Below are positions 7,047 to 15,524 of a stretch of DNA of 64,000 nt, piece after piece. Where the stretch lies: the NCBI GenBank assembly GCA_937991535.1, contig CALKHN010000006.1:33573-97572 (forward strand), read 5' to 3'. Origin of the DNA: an uncultured Sphingobacteriales bacterium. GTDB lineage: Bacteria > Bacteroidota > Bacteroidia > Chitinophagales > Chitinophagaceae. Numbering within the stretch: position 1 is the first letter of the stretch; each line of letters starts with the position of its first letter. Made by a program: the position numbers and the translations under genes. The notes beneath the pieces are model-generated. The model searched no databases. It saw only the letters and a program-made list of their open reading frames with translations, and was not told the origin of the DNA.

Positions 7047-8332
7047 AGCATTGCAGGTTTATGCAGTATTATTTTAAGTACATTAAAGTTATACAAACCC
7101 GCGGCCAGCAATAAAAGCAGGGCCGCAATTTGCAAAACAACAACTGCAGACAATAAAATACCAGTTACAAATAAAATAAACCCCGTCAGATACACCACAG
7201 CCATACCGGTAAATACCCGGTTACTGAATAAATTTTTGGGGTTCGGTGTTTTACCCAGTCCTGCCTTTTTATGGTATACTTTGTTCCAGATGATAAACGG
7301 CAGCGTCTTAAATGTCATACCCAAAATAATGGCTGTAATCCATCCAAAAAAAACAGTGAACCCGTACGCCAGCACCAGGCGGGTATTTTCGCCTGCCACC
7401 CACAAACCAATGATCATTATAATCAATAAAACAACGGGTAGTGCCATCATCACTACAGAAAGCACGGATATTTTAAGCTGCTCATCCACCTGTTTTCGTA
7501 AACGCTTTCTGTAAGCCTGCCTGCAATAATAACCGAACAGCAGCAGCGCTGCCGCAACAGCGGCAACCGGCAACAGGTAACAATAAACGGGAGGAGCATA
7601 TAAAAACATGAAAGCAAATACGATCAATCCGAGATTAATAAGAATATATATCCACCATAGCAATTTGGCATTGGTATATTTTGAAATCAGGAACATAGGT
7701 ATTAACCGGGAGCCTACACCAATGATCAGCAACAAGAACCAGCCAATCATACCCATATGTGCATGCAATGAAAGATAATGCAGGGAGTCTTCAGAAAACA
7801 AGGGTATTGAAAAATTATATACCAGCAGCAATCCTATAATAGTGGTGATCAGCAACCAAAGTCCGGCGGTAAATACAAATACCGCATGCACATTCTGTGT
7901 TTTTGATTTTGCCATGCTTATCCCCATGTTAATGAGGTATACAGCAACAGCGCCAATAACAAGTTCACCTCCGCGCCTTGCCACCCAGTTCATGTTAAAA
8001 GTATAAAAAGCATATACCAGCATCGGGATACCCACAGCTGCCAGTGCAAAAGAAATATAGGCCAATATATTACTGTATAATTTCCCTTCAATAAGTACCG
8101 GCACCAACTGGTGACTGGCGCCCAATATCACCATCGTGCCCCAGCCCAAAGCCATTGTATGTGTAATAGCTATTACATGCGGATGAAAATAATGCCTGCC
8201 GAATGCCGGCGCCGAAAAAACCAGAAGCAGCGTAGCAGCAAAAAAGGCAATGGAAGCATAAGCATAGAAAGGCAATACCACTTTGTATGAGGTGGTCTTA
8301 ACCGGATCTGTGCTCAGTGAAGCGCCTAACAT
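7043..8332 (-). CDS. Haem-copper-oxidase-like / NnrS-like membrane protein
   Basis: 429 residues with about 12 hydrophobic segments. Conserved-looking histidines sit in membrane segments: H50, H52, H58 and H74 (HPHVIAITHTMALGWG, GASHQLVPV), then SLHAHMGMIGWF near residue 190. The pattern recalls haem-bearing membrane proteins of the haem-copper oxidase subunit I and NnrS type, but the full set of CuB ligands (His-His pair) is absent. It probably binds haem and functions in NO or respiratory stress (inference). Its neighbours are DUF2249 and MIP18 genes. A distant functional analogue is at 47024-48244. Confidence 0.65.
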   Translation of the reverse strand: MLGASLSTDPVKTTSYKVVLPFYAYASIAFFAATLLLVFSAPAFGRHYFHPHVIAITHTMALGWGTMVILGASHQLVPVLIEGKLYSNILAYISFALAAVGIPMLVYAFYTFNMNWVARRGGELVIGAVAVYLINMGISMAKSKTQNVHAVFVFTAGLWLLITTIIGLLLVYNFSIPLFSEDSLHYLSLHAHMGMIGWFLLLIIGVGSRLIPMFLISKYTNAKLLWWIYILINLGLIVFAFMFLYAPPVYCYLLPVAAVAAALLLFGYYCRQAYRKRLRKQVDEQLKISVLSVVMMALPVVLLIIMIIGLWVAGENTRLVLAYGFTVFFGWITAIILGMTFKTLPFIIWNKVYHKKAGLGKTPNPKNLFSNRVFTGMAVVYLTGFILFVTGILLSAVVVLQIAALLLLLAAGLYNFNVLKIILHKPAML

Positions 8333-8333
8333 A

Positions 8334-9140
8334 TTACTCGTTAAATATTAAAAGATGTACTTCACCATCGCTGATCTCTTTTATACGATAGCTAAATTTT
8401 CTTTCGGCCAGTTCAGGCAGTAAAAAAACCGGAATGCGCTTATGATAAACGTATAATGCGGTATCAGCCGGCAGGGTTTCCAGCGATTCCAGTATCGTCA
8501 TCATCGGGCCGGGCATTTCCAGTTGCCGTACATCAATTGTTCTTATATGGTTTTCAAATTGTTTCACTAAAATATCCCATCCTTCGCTGTTGCCTGCAGG
8601 TGCGTCTTTAACAGGCGTTTCAATAACGGTGGCTTTGTAAAAATAAGTCTCCACCCAGTCTTCTTTAATAGTATCGGCATAAGAAACAAAACCTTGCTTT
8701 TCCAGCAATGCCATTAACGGTGTTGGTTCAAAACTATTAATGATCTTTAACACCTGCCCCTGTTGTATGGTTTTCACTTTCTGAACAATAATACTAAGCG
8801 GGTCTTTTCCCGAAGCGATAAGCGGGCGAACGTCCAGTTCAATGATCTGCTCTTTTTTGAGTGACGTAATAAATGCCGGCAATACCTTTTTTTCTTCTAT
8901 CCCAACCGGTGTAGCTGTATCGGCTTCAAAACCCAAAGGTTTAAGCTTAATAAAAAAGTCTTCTACCGTACATCCTCCTACCTTAGCCGCCATTGCCAAA
9001 CTGGTTCTGCCCGCCATTACCTTGCGCAGTATAGGATTACGCAATTTTTCAAATTTGGGGCTAACAGCTATAATGGCATCCAGTGCACCGGAGTTTTGCT
9101 TAAGTATTGCGGCAATTTTTGTGCTGGCAGTAATCGTCAT
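8334..9140 (-). CDS. DUF1858 + tandem DUF2249 protein
   Basis: 268 residues. Residues 1-70 resemble DUF1858 (ITASTKIAAILKQN, AAKVGGCTVEDFFIKL). Residues ~95-170 (IIELDVRPLIASGKDPL) and ~195-265 (IRTIDVRQLEMPGPMMTI) resemble two DUF2249 (TusA-like fold) domains. DUF2249 proteins cluster with NO-related genes in many genomes, with unknown biochemical role. Start and upstream stop overlap as TAATG, so it is coupled to the lipoprotein gene. It shares the DUF2249 type with the N-terminus of the RIC fusion at 11132. Confidence 0.8.
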   Translation of the reverse strand: MTITASTKIAAILKQNSGALDAIIAVSPKFEKLRNPILRKVMAGRTSLAMAAKVGGCTVEDFFIKLKPLGFEADTATPVGIEEKKVLPAFITSLKKEQIIELDVRPLIASGKDPLSIIVQKVKTIQQGQVLKIINSFEPTPLMALLEKQGFVSYADTIKEDWVETYFYKATVIETPVKDAPAGNSEGWDILVKQFENHIRTIDVRQLEMPGPMMTILESLETLPADTALYVYHKRIPVFLLPELAERKFSYRIKEISDGEVHLLIFNE

Positions 9141-9595
9141 TATTCAAAGTATTGTGGATACAATTGCAGTCTTTCATCAATATCATGAAAGATTTTTTCG
9201 GCAGATGCTGTATCATCAGCCTTCTTCAATTCATTTACAGCTTTCAGTAAAGGTTCAAGCCACAGGTGCAAAGCGTCGTGGTCGGGGCCCTGCATTTTAC
9301 ATTCCTGTACCATTTTATTTAATCCTTTTTGCAGGTCGTCGGCTACTATCTGGTAATCAGCCAAACTGGTATGCGGTTCCGCGGAAAAATTTTGAACAAT
9401 GGTGCGGATATCCACCACATTCTCATTGGTAGGCGCATCCGCCTTCCATTTTTGTCCGTTGTTCAGTGTTAACATGGCGTCATGGGCATGATCCTCCGAT
9501 TGTGCATGCGTTTCAGTTTCAGTATCAGAAGAAGGGTTTGAATTACACGCCCACAAGAGACTGGCGACCAGGAACATCGTTATTGACTTTTTCAT
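9140..9595 (-). CDS. Lipoprotein in the NO-stress operon
   Basis: 151 residues. The signal peptide ends in a lipobox (ASLLWAC, Cys 16), so the mature protein would be lipid-anchored. A His/Asp/Glu-rich linker follows (HAQSEDHAHDAM), then a helical domain without known motifs. The ATG lies inside the 3' end of the NADH dehydrogenase gene (53-base overlap in another frame), and the stop overlaps the next start. The histidine-rich stretch could bind metal. Function unknown. Confidence 0.75.
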   Translation of the reverse strand: MKKSITMFLVASLLWACNSNPSSDTETETHAQSEDHAHDAMLTLNNGQKWKADAPTNENVVDIRTIVQNFSAEPHTSLADYQIVADDLQKGLNKMVQECKMQGPDHDALHLWLEPLLKAVNELKKADDTASAEKIFHDIDERLQLYPQYFE

Positions 9596-10901
9596 TTTTG
9601 CTGATTTTATTAGTTATGCTTTTATTCTTTGTTTCCGAAGATCTGATGATGAGCCGCAGCGACTGGTCGTAGGTAACGTATTGCCATATCCAGTTTACCA
9701 GTATCAGTAACCGGTTTTTAACGCCAATGATAGACATCAGGTGTACAACCAGCCATGCCATCCATGCCACAAAGCCTCTTAGTTTTATACCCACGGCTTC
9801 CGCTACTGCACGGTTCCTTCCTACAATTGCCATACTTCCTTTATCTCTGTAGGCAAAGGGTCGCATTTCTTTTTGCAGTGCCAGTCTTTTTAAATTTGCC
9901 GCCAACTGAACAGCCTGCTGCATGGCAACAGGAGCAACCTGGGGATATCCTTTGGGATTCGCCCTGGTTTGCATTCTTGCCACATCACCCAGTGCAAAGA
10001 TATGATGATCGTCTCTTAACCTGTTAAACTCATCCACTTCAATACGATGATCAGCCAATACACTTCCAGGTGGTATTCCTTTCAGTGCACTGCCTTTTAC
10101 ACCTGCCGCCCAGATAAGGCAATAACTGTAAAGCGTTGTATGGTTGCTTAATGTTACCGCATAGCCGTCATAGCTTTTTACGGAAAGTCCGGTGTGCACT
10201 TTCACCTTAAGTGTTTTCAGATAGGATTTGACCCTTGCGGCAGACTCCAAACTCATTCCATTCAATAAACGCGGAGCCGCTTCAATGAGATGAATATTCA
10301 TGTTATTAAAGTTCAGCTCCGGGTAGTCGCGGGGCAAAATCTGTGCTCTCATTTCAGCTATGGATCCTGCGAGCTCTACCCCGGTTGGTCCGCCTCCAAC
10401 AATAACAATATTTAACAATGCCGCCTTCTCCTGTTTGTTTCCTGTAATCAGCGCCTGTTCATAGTTTTGCAATAAAGTATTGCGCAAAAGCAACGCTTCG
10501 GATACCGATTTCATTGAAAAGGCATTTTGAGCAATATCCCGCATGCCAAAATAATTGGTAGCAGCCCCCTGGGCCAGCACCAGAAAATCATAATCGAGTG
10601 CTCCGGTTGAGGTAGATATTTTTTTATCGTCCGGATGTACAGCTATTACTTCTGCAATGCGGATAAATACATTTTTCTTTTTTTGAAATATTTTACGTAG
10701 CGGAAAACTAATACTGTTGGGTTCCAAACCAGCGGTAGCCACCTGGTAAAGCAATGGTTGAAACTGATGATAATTATTCTTATCTAATAGGATTACCTGA
10801 AAAAATGCGGAGGATAGCTTTTTTGCAAGGGTGAGCCCCGCGAAACCCGCCCCTACTATCACCACTCTCTGTTGCGTTAACAACTTATCGGGAATTTCCA
10901 T
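9543..10901 (-). CDS. ndh: Type II NADH dehydrogenase
   Basis: 452 residues. The FAD-binding dinucleotide motif VVIVGAGFAGLTLAKKL is at ~14-30, HQFQPLLYQVATAGL follows, the NADH-binding motif IVIVGGGPTGVELAG is at ~165, and the second FAD motif FALGDVA is near 305. The C-terminal ~70 residues include amphipathic or membrane-contacting segments (VAWMAWLVVHLMSI). The enzyme passes electrons from NADH to quinone without proton pumping. It heads the operon 10901-6288. Its last 17 codons overlap the next gene. Confidence 0.92.
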   Translation of the reverse strand: MEIPDKLLTQQRVVIVGAGFAGLTLAKKLSSAFFQVILLDKNNYHQFQPLLYQVATAGLEPNSISFPLRKIFQKKKNVFIRIAEVIAVHPDDKKISTSTGALDYDFLVLAQGAATNYFGMRDIAQNAFSMKSVSEALLLRNTLLQNYEQALITGNKQEKAALLNIVIVGGGPTGVELAGSIAEMRAQILPRDYPELNFNNMNIHLIEAAPRLLNGMSLESAARVKSYLKTLKVKVHTGLSVKSYDGYAVTLSNHTTLYSYCLIWAAGVKGSALKGIPPGSVLADHRIEVDEFNRLRDDHHIFALGDVARMQTRANPKGYPQVAPVAMQQAVQLAANLKRLALQKEMRPFAYRDKGSMAIVGRNRAVAEAVGIKLRGFVAWMAWLVVHLMSIIGVKNRLLILVNWIWQYVTYDQSLRLIIRSSETKNKSITNKISKNEKVNNDVPGRQSLVGV

Positions 10902-11131
10902 AATATCGTCATTTAAATAATGTCCCTAAAACTATTTCGCCCGTTTCGCAGCCGGCGCTTGTTCATTTTATCCTGCTTAAACATAATTATAATTACACCT
11001 GCCGCTTTGTATTTTCGGGAATCACCGCCCATTCAGACCCTGCCCTATTTTCCTTGTAAACCACTAAACCAAAATAATCAGTCAGGAATACACAGCAACG
11101 GGCCTGATGGCGGCTTAGGTGTCAGGGCTCT

Positions 11132-12091
11132 TCATGGATTTAAATGCTTTTCAAGTGCTATCGCTTTTGGGAAGAGGATATTATTTTCAAGATGAACATG
11201 GATATGCAGATCTTCTTCAAAATCATTCAGCATTTTAAACAGCAGTCCGTAACTGGCACAAGCATCTTCGGGCAAAGCGTAATTATTACTTAGTGTTCTG
11301 ATCTCTTCCATACTTTTGCCGGCCGTTTCATGTTCCGCCTCCATCATATGGATAGGATTTTGTACAGTGCCAAATTGCACGGCACGCGGCGATTGACTCC
11401 TGTCTTTTGCCATTAAAAGCTCCTTAATGAAAGGGAATAATATTTTTTCCTCCTTCACTATGTGTTCACTCAACTCTTTATTTACCTCTTCTACCAATTG
11501 CTGAATAGGGATCAACTCCGGGTGCTGTGCACCATGCACCTGCGCTACCTTCAAAGCATACGCTTTTATATCGGGCAATGTTTTGCGTATATAGCTGTGA
11601 TGAGTGTTCACGATATAGTCTGCCAGAAAATCAAGGCTCCAGTCATTGTAAGGCAAAGGACGCGCCGCTGGGTTTCTATCGGCCTGCTGCAGTTCCCTTT
11701 CAACTTTAGTTACATCAATTCCTTTTTCTGCGCAGGCTTCTTTCACGGTTTTCTTGCCGCCACAACAAAAGTCCAATCCATATTTCTTAAATACTTCCGC
11801 CTTACGCAAATCCTTGGCGGCTATTGCTCCCAGCGTCTCTTCATTCTCACCTGTGACCTTTTTACTGATCCGAATCTTCCACCATTGCGGACCTTCTTCG
11901 AGGTATTCCCATTTAAAAATATTGCCTCTTTCTCCCAGCAACTGATAATAGAGCGGCTTAGGGTCGTGATCATTATGAATGATGAGGCTTTCCCCTTCTT
12001 CCAGATCATCAAACCGGGCAAAAATAGTAGGATGCTTTTGACGGGGTTCCAGTAGGGTTACGTTGAGTATGTTCTCTGTAATGGTATCCAT
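11132..12091 (-). CDS. ric: RIC/ScdA di-iron repair protein fused to DUF2249
   Basis: 319 residues. Residues 1-78 form a DUF2249-like domain (FARFDDLEEGESLIIHNDHD). Residues ~88-130 are the ScdA N-terminal domain with the CCGG motif (KYGLDFCCGGKKTVKEACAE). Residues ~165-315 are the hemerythrin-like domain with the di-iron histidines and glutamates (HHSYIRK, SEHIVKEEKILFPFI, EAEHETAG, HIHVHLENNILFPK). RIC proteins repair NO- or oxidant-damaged Fe-S clusters. Standard RIC is ~220-240 residues; the extra N-terminal domain ties it to the DUF2249 protein at 8334. A -7 element and a long palindrome precede it. The 230-base gap to ndh holds no gene. Confidence 0.93.
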   Translation of the reverse strand: MDTITENILNVTLLEPRQKHPTIFARFDDLEEGESLIIHNDHDPKPLYYQLLGERGNIFKWEYLEEGPQWWKIRISKKVTGENEETLGAIAAKDLRKAEVFKKYGLDFCCGGKKTVKEACAEKGIDVTKVERELQQADRNPAARPLPYNDWSLDFLADYIVNTHHSYIRKTLPDIKAYALKVAQVHGAQHPELIPIQQLVEEVNKELSEHIVKEEKILFPFIKELLMAKDRSQSPRAVQFGTVQNPIHMMEAEHETAGKSMEEIRTLSNNYALPEDACASYGLLFKMLNDFEEDLHIHVHLENNILFPKAIALEKHLNP

Positions 12092-12125
12092 TGCAATGCT
12101 TTTTTAAAAGTTTAAATTTATAGCA

Positions 12126-12133
12126 CAAAGCTA
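12126..12133 (-). promoter_or_regulatory. -7 promoter element of ric
   Basis: The minus strand reads TAGCTTTG, a perfect TAnnTTTG match. It lies 35 bases upstream of the ATG at 12091. No TTG occurs at the expected -33 distance. The palindrome at 12144-12173 lies there instead, which suggests activator dependence. Confidence 0.6.
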
Positions 12134-12143
12134 AGTCATTTTT

Positions 12144-12173
12144 ATAATAAAAGTATTTAATTACTTTTATTAT
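12144..12173. promoter_or_regulatory. 12-bp inverted repeat, candidate operator of ric
   Basis: ATAATAAAAGTA (12144-12155) and TACTTTTATTAT (12162-12173) are perfect inverted arms separated by 6 bases. The centre lies about 25-30 bases upstream of the -7 element, near -39 from the predicted start site, where class II activators of the Crp/Fnr type bind. A related half-site is in front of the second Rrf2 gene (43443-43452). Confidence 0.6.
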
Positions 12174-12270
12174 TTCGATTTTACAGTTTCGTGACTATCT
12201 TATATCATTTTCAGGTAAAATCAAAGCCAGGTTGTAACTTGCCAACTGCCGTAAAAGTACAATCTGCTTG

Positions 12271-12318
12271 TTCGTGTCTTCACGAATCAGCTTCAAATTC
12301 CCGTTTCGTGGTAACGAA
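12271..12318. repeat. Two short TTCGTG-type palindromes before the sugar operon
   Basis: TTCGTG/CACGAA (12271-12276 with 12281-12286) and TTCGT/ACGAA (12305-12309 with 12314-12318) each have 4-base loops. Similar words recur after the operon at 15525-15588. They may be operators for the operon or members of a dispersed palindromic repeat family. Confidence 0.45.
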
Positions 12319-12361
12319 CCGGGTGGTAAAAGAATATACATCATTCAATTTAAAGATCACT

Positions 12362-13303
12362 ATGCAGTACCGCATTCCCGGTAAAACGGGTTTAAGCATA
12401 TCCGCACTGGGCTTTGGCGTGTCGCCGGTAGGTAATGTATTTGAGCCGGTAGAAGAACAGGAAGGCATAAACGCTGTTCACTACGCTATAGATAACGGTA
12501 TCAATTTTTTTGATGTGGCGCCGTTTTACGGTGATACGCTTGCTGAAACCAGGCTGGGAAAGGCCCTGGAAGGAAAAAGGCAGAACATCATACTGGCTAC
12601 CAAATGTTGCCGATATGCCACTCATTTCGATTTCTCGTATCAGCGTGTGCTAAGCAGCATTGATGAATCCCTGAAAAGATTAAAAACGGATTATGTAGAT
12701 ATACTGCAAATCCATGATATAGAATTTGGAACGGAAGAGCAGCTACTGAATGAGGCAATACCTGCGGCAATAAAAGTAAAAGAAAGTGGCAAGGCCCGGT
12801 ATATAGGGTTCACCGGATTGCCGGTGCGCTACCTGGCGCATATAGCCCGGCAAACGAATGTGGATACAGTGCTTTCCTGGGCGCATTACAATTTGCTGGA
12901 AGATGAGATTAATGATGAGTTGGTACCTCTTTCTTTGGAAAAGGGATTTGGATTAATGAATGCCGCTCCTTTTTTACAACGTATACTAACGGATGCTCCT
13001 TTACCACCGTGGCACCGGTCACCTAAAGAAATGATCGCTATACAACCCGCACTTATCAGCCTTTGCCGTAAATATGGCCTGGCGCTGAGCGATGTGGCTT
13101 TGTCTTACGCCATCGCGCATCCGCATATAGCAAGTACCATTACCGGCATGTGCCAGGTTGAAAAAGTTAAACAAAATATTGCTGCCGCTACCCTTGATAT
13201 TCCCGGTGAGTTATTGCTTGATATTGAAAAGCTGGTAGCCCCTGTAAAAAATAAAATGTGGTTTGAAGGCCGCAGCGAAAACAACATACCTAAACAACAA
13301 TAG
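12362..13303 (+). CDS. Aldo/keto reductase, probable L-fucose/L-galactose dehydrogenase
   Basis: 313 residues from the ATG at 12362. An upstream extension in the same frame to 12191 has no family similarity and runs through palindromes, so it was not used. The catalytic tetrad is visible: Asp and Tyr in FFDVAPFYG (~51-59), Lys in ILATKCC, His in ILQIHD. The sequence resembles the L-galactose/L-fucose dehydrogenase branch of aldo/keto reductases, which oxidise the sugar at C1 to the lactone using NAD(P)+. The following genes (alcohol dehydrogenase, TIM-barrel epimerase, mutarotase) support a deoxysugar pathway. Exact substrate is inferred. Confidence 0.85.
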   Translation: MQYRIPGKTGLSISALGFGVSPVGNVFEPVEEQEGINAVHYAIDNGINFFDVAPFYGDTLAETRLGKALEGKRQNIILATKCCRYATHFDFSYQRVLSSIDESLKRLKTDYVDILQIHDIEFGTEEQLLNEAIPAAIKVKESGKARYIGFTGLPVRYLAHIARQTNVDTVLSWAHYNLLEDEINDELVPLSLEKGFGLMNAAPFLQRILTDAPLPPWHRSPKEMIAIQPALISLCRKYGLALSDVALSYAIAHPHIASTITGMCQVEKVKQNIAAATLDIPGELLLDIEKLVAPVKNKMWFEGRSENNIPKQQ

Positions 13304-13310
13304 TTTTTAT

Positions 13311-14330
13311 ATGAGAGCTTTAGTTTTGGTTGAACCCGGTAAAACGGAGATCCGCGAAATACCCATGCCTGTACCAACCGGTGAGGAAGTGCTGCTTCGT
13401 ATTGGCATGGTAGGCTTTTGCGGAGGCGACTTAAACGGATTCAAAGGTCTTTTTGAAATGCAGGAATTTCCCAATGTGCTGGGACACGAAGTGGGCGCCA
13501 TAATAGAAGCAACCGGGAAAAATGTACCCGCAGACCTCACACCTGGTATGAAGGTAACACTGAATCCTTATCTGAACTGCGGCGTATGTATTGCGTGCCG
13601 CAAAGGCCGCCCCAATGCCTGCGTTGACAATAAAACAATGGGGGTAAGGCGTCCGGGCGCCATGACGGAATATATTGCGGTTCACTGGAAAAAATTGCAT
13701 GCTTCAGCAACTTTATCTTATAAAGAACTGGCGCTTGTTGAACCGCTTACAGTAGGCTTTCACGCTGCAAACAGGGGAAGGGTACAGGCAGGCGACAAAG
13801 TATTGGTAATGGGCTGTGGTATAGTAGGACTGGGCGCCATTGCGGGATCGCTGAACAATGGGGCGGAAGTTTTTGCAGCCGATATCAGCGATTATAAAAC
13901 CGGTATCGCCAATGCTGTGGGCGTATCCACAGCCATTAATACAACTACCACCAATTTAAAACAAGCCTTAGATGAATGGACGAACGGCGATGGTCCAGAT
14001 GTGATCATAGAGGCGGTGGGCAACCACGAAACCTACCGGGCAGCCGTTGAACTGGTGTCGTATACCGGAAGAGTAGTATACATTGGCTATGGTAAAAAAC
14101 CGGTAGAATACAATACCGGTGTATTTGTACGAAAAGAAATTGAAATATTGGGTTCCCGTAATTGCCTTGATGATTTCCCGGTTGTAATTCAATATTTGGA
14201 AGCGGGTAAATTTCCTGTTGACGCCGTTATATCAAAAACCGTATCGCTTGATAATGCGGGCGAAGCATTACAGGACTGGGCGGAGAACAGGGGCAATATT
14301 ACCAAGATCATGGTTGATTTTACAGTATAA
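13311..14330 (+). CDS. Zinc-dependent alcohol dehydrogenase (MDR family)
   Basis: 339 residues from MRALVLVEPGKTEIRE at 13311. An in-frame extension to 13263 overlaps the previous gene and is not needed. Catalytic-zinc motifs: GFCGGDL near residue 38 and GHEVGAIIEA near 60. The structural-zinc cysteines are in NCGVCIACRKGRPNAC (~87-102). The NAD-binding glycines are in VMGCGIVGLGAIAG. It belongs to the sorbitol/threonine dehydrogenase-like group. In the context of a deoxysugar operon it probably oxidises a secondary hydroxyl of the acid intermediate (inference). The gap to the upstream gene is 7 bases. Confidence 0.9.
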   Translation: MRALVLVEPGKTEIREIPMPVPTGEEVLLRIGMVGFCGGDLNGFKGLFEMQEFPNVLGHEVGAIIEATGKNVPADLTPGMKVTLNPYLNCGVCIACRKGRPNACVDNKTMGVRRPGAMTEYIAVHWKKLHASATLSYKELALVEPLTVGFHAANRGRVQAGDKVLVMGCGIVGLGAIAGSLNNGAEVFAADISDYKTGIANAVGVSTAINTTTTNLKQALDEWTNGDGPDVIIEAVGNHETYRAAVELVSYTGRVVYIGYGKKPVEYNTGVFVRKEIEILGSRNCLDDFPVVIQYLEAGKFPVDAVISKTVSLDNAGEALQDWAENRGNITKIMVDFTV

Positions 14331-14339
14331 ACAAAACAG

Positions 14340-15152
14340 ATGAAATCTGCAATAACGATAGCACTGGTACCACAAATAAAAAGCGGGCCCTGGGTATTTT
14401 GGGAAAACTTAGAAGATTCCGTTGTAAAAGCAGCCGCATTGGGATTTGATGCGGTTGAGCTTTTTACGGTTTCGGCAACAGCGGTTGATACCTCCCTGCT
14501 ACAGCAACTTTCAGAAACCTATCGTATACGAATATGCGCAGTTGGCACCGGGGCCGGTAAAGTGATACAGGGCTTAACGCTTACCGATCCTGATGCGGGT
14601 GTGCGTGCCCGTGCCATTGAATTTATAAGCGAAATGATTGATTTTGGCGCAGCCTTTAACGCGCCTGCTATTATTGGCTCCATGCAGGGTAATATACCAC
14701 AGGGCACTGAAAGAACGATTGCTTTGCAATGGCTGAGTGAAGGAATAAGCCTCCTCGCTGATAAAGCAAAAAAGAAAGGAGTAGCTCTGATATACGAACC
14801 ATTGAACCGATACGAAACCAATATATCCAATTGCTTCGCTGATGCCATTGCCTGGTTAAAAATGCTTGATACAAATAATATAAAATTACTGGCCGACCTG
14901 TTTCATATGAATATAGAAGAAGCCTCCATACCCGAAACGATCTACCAATACGGCAGCTATATAGGACATGTACACTTTGCCGACAGCAACAGGCGCGCCA
15001 TGGGCATGGGACATACAAACATGAACGATATTGCAAAAGCTTTGCGGTACATTTCTTACAACGGGTACATTTCTGCAGAAGTGTTTCCCTGGCCCAACAG
15101 CGATGCAGCCGCCCGGCAAACGATCAATGCTTTTAATACCTGGTTCAAATAA
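14340..15152 (+). CDS. Sugar phosphate isomerase/epimerase family TIM barrel
   Basis: 270 residues of the AP-endonuclease-2-like TIM-barrel family. Metal-ligand motifs are visible: ALIYEPLNRYETNISNC (Glu), LLADLFHMNIEEAS (Asp, His), YIGHVHFADSNRRAMG (His, Asp) and ISAEVFPWP (Glu). Members isomerise or epimerise keto sugars or act as lactonases or dehydratases of sugar acids. It is cotranscribed with the dehydrogenases (9-base gap) and the mutarotase (7-base gap). The reaction here is not determinable from sequence alone. Confidence 0.88.
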   Translation: MKSAITIALVPQIKSGPWVFWENLEDSVVKAAALGFDAVELFTVSATAVDTSLLQQLSETYRIRICAVGTGAGKVIQGLTLTDPDAGVRARAIEFISEMIDFGAAFNAPAIIGSMQGNIPQGTERTIALQWLSEGISLLADKAKKKGVALIYEPLNRYETNISNCFADAIAWLKMLDTNNIKLLADLFHMNIEEASIPETIYQYGSYIGHVHFADSNRRAMGMGHTNMNDIAKALRYISYNGYISAEVFPWPNSDAAARQTINAFNTWFK

Positions 15153-15159
15153 AATAATT

Positions 15160-15504
15160 ATGCAAAAATTCTGTCTTACGCTTGATCTGATAGATGATGC
15201 TGAAAGCATCAGGGAATATGAAAACTGGCACAAGCCCGGCGCAGGTTGGCCCGGAGTGCGACAAAATGACCTCGATGCCGGGATCACCAATATCGAAATA
15301 TACCGCACAGGCAACCGAATGTTTATGATACTGGAAACGGACGACAACTTTTCATTCGACAAAAAAAAGCAGTTAGACGCTCATTGCGCCAAAGTACAGG
15401 AGTGGGAAGAACTGATGTGGAAATACCAGCAGGCCATTCCCTGGGCAAAGCCCGGTGAAAAATGGGTGCTGATGGAAAAGATCTTTCAGTTTGAAGGGAG
15501 ATGA
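15160..15504 (+). CDS. L-rhamnose/L-fucose mutarotase (RhaM family)
   Basis: 114 residues starting MQKFCLTLDLIDDAESI at 15160; a longer frame reaching 15031 lies within the previous gene and is artefactual. Family features: EYENWHKPGAGWPGV with the catalytic His, the GITNIEIYRTGNRMFMILE core, and WKYQQAIPWAKPGEKW at the end. The enzyme interconverts the alpha and beta anomers of a 6-deoxysugar. It is the last gene of the operon and points to L-fucose or L-rhamnose as the substrate. Confidence 0.9.
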   Translation: MQKFCLTLDLIDDAESIREYENWHKPGAGWPGVRQNDLDAGITNIEIYRTGNRMFMILETDDNFSFDKKKQLDAHCAKVQEWEELMWKYQQAIPWAKPGEKWVLMEKIFQFEGR

Positions 15505-15524
15505 ATAATAGGCCATGCCCTGGC

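Noticed and set aside
10984..10995. TAATTATAATTA palindrome upstream of ndh
   Set aside because: Pure A/T 12-mer palindromes are expected by chance in this AT-rich DNA, and it is not aligned with any promoter element.
10920..11195. Plus-strand ORF of 91 codons between ndh and ric
   Set aside because: It runs into the 3' end of ric on the other strand, has no family features, and its composition looks random.
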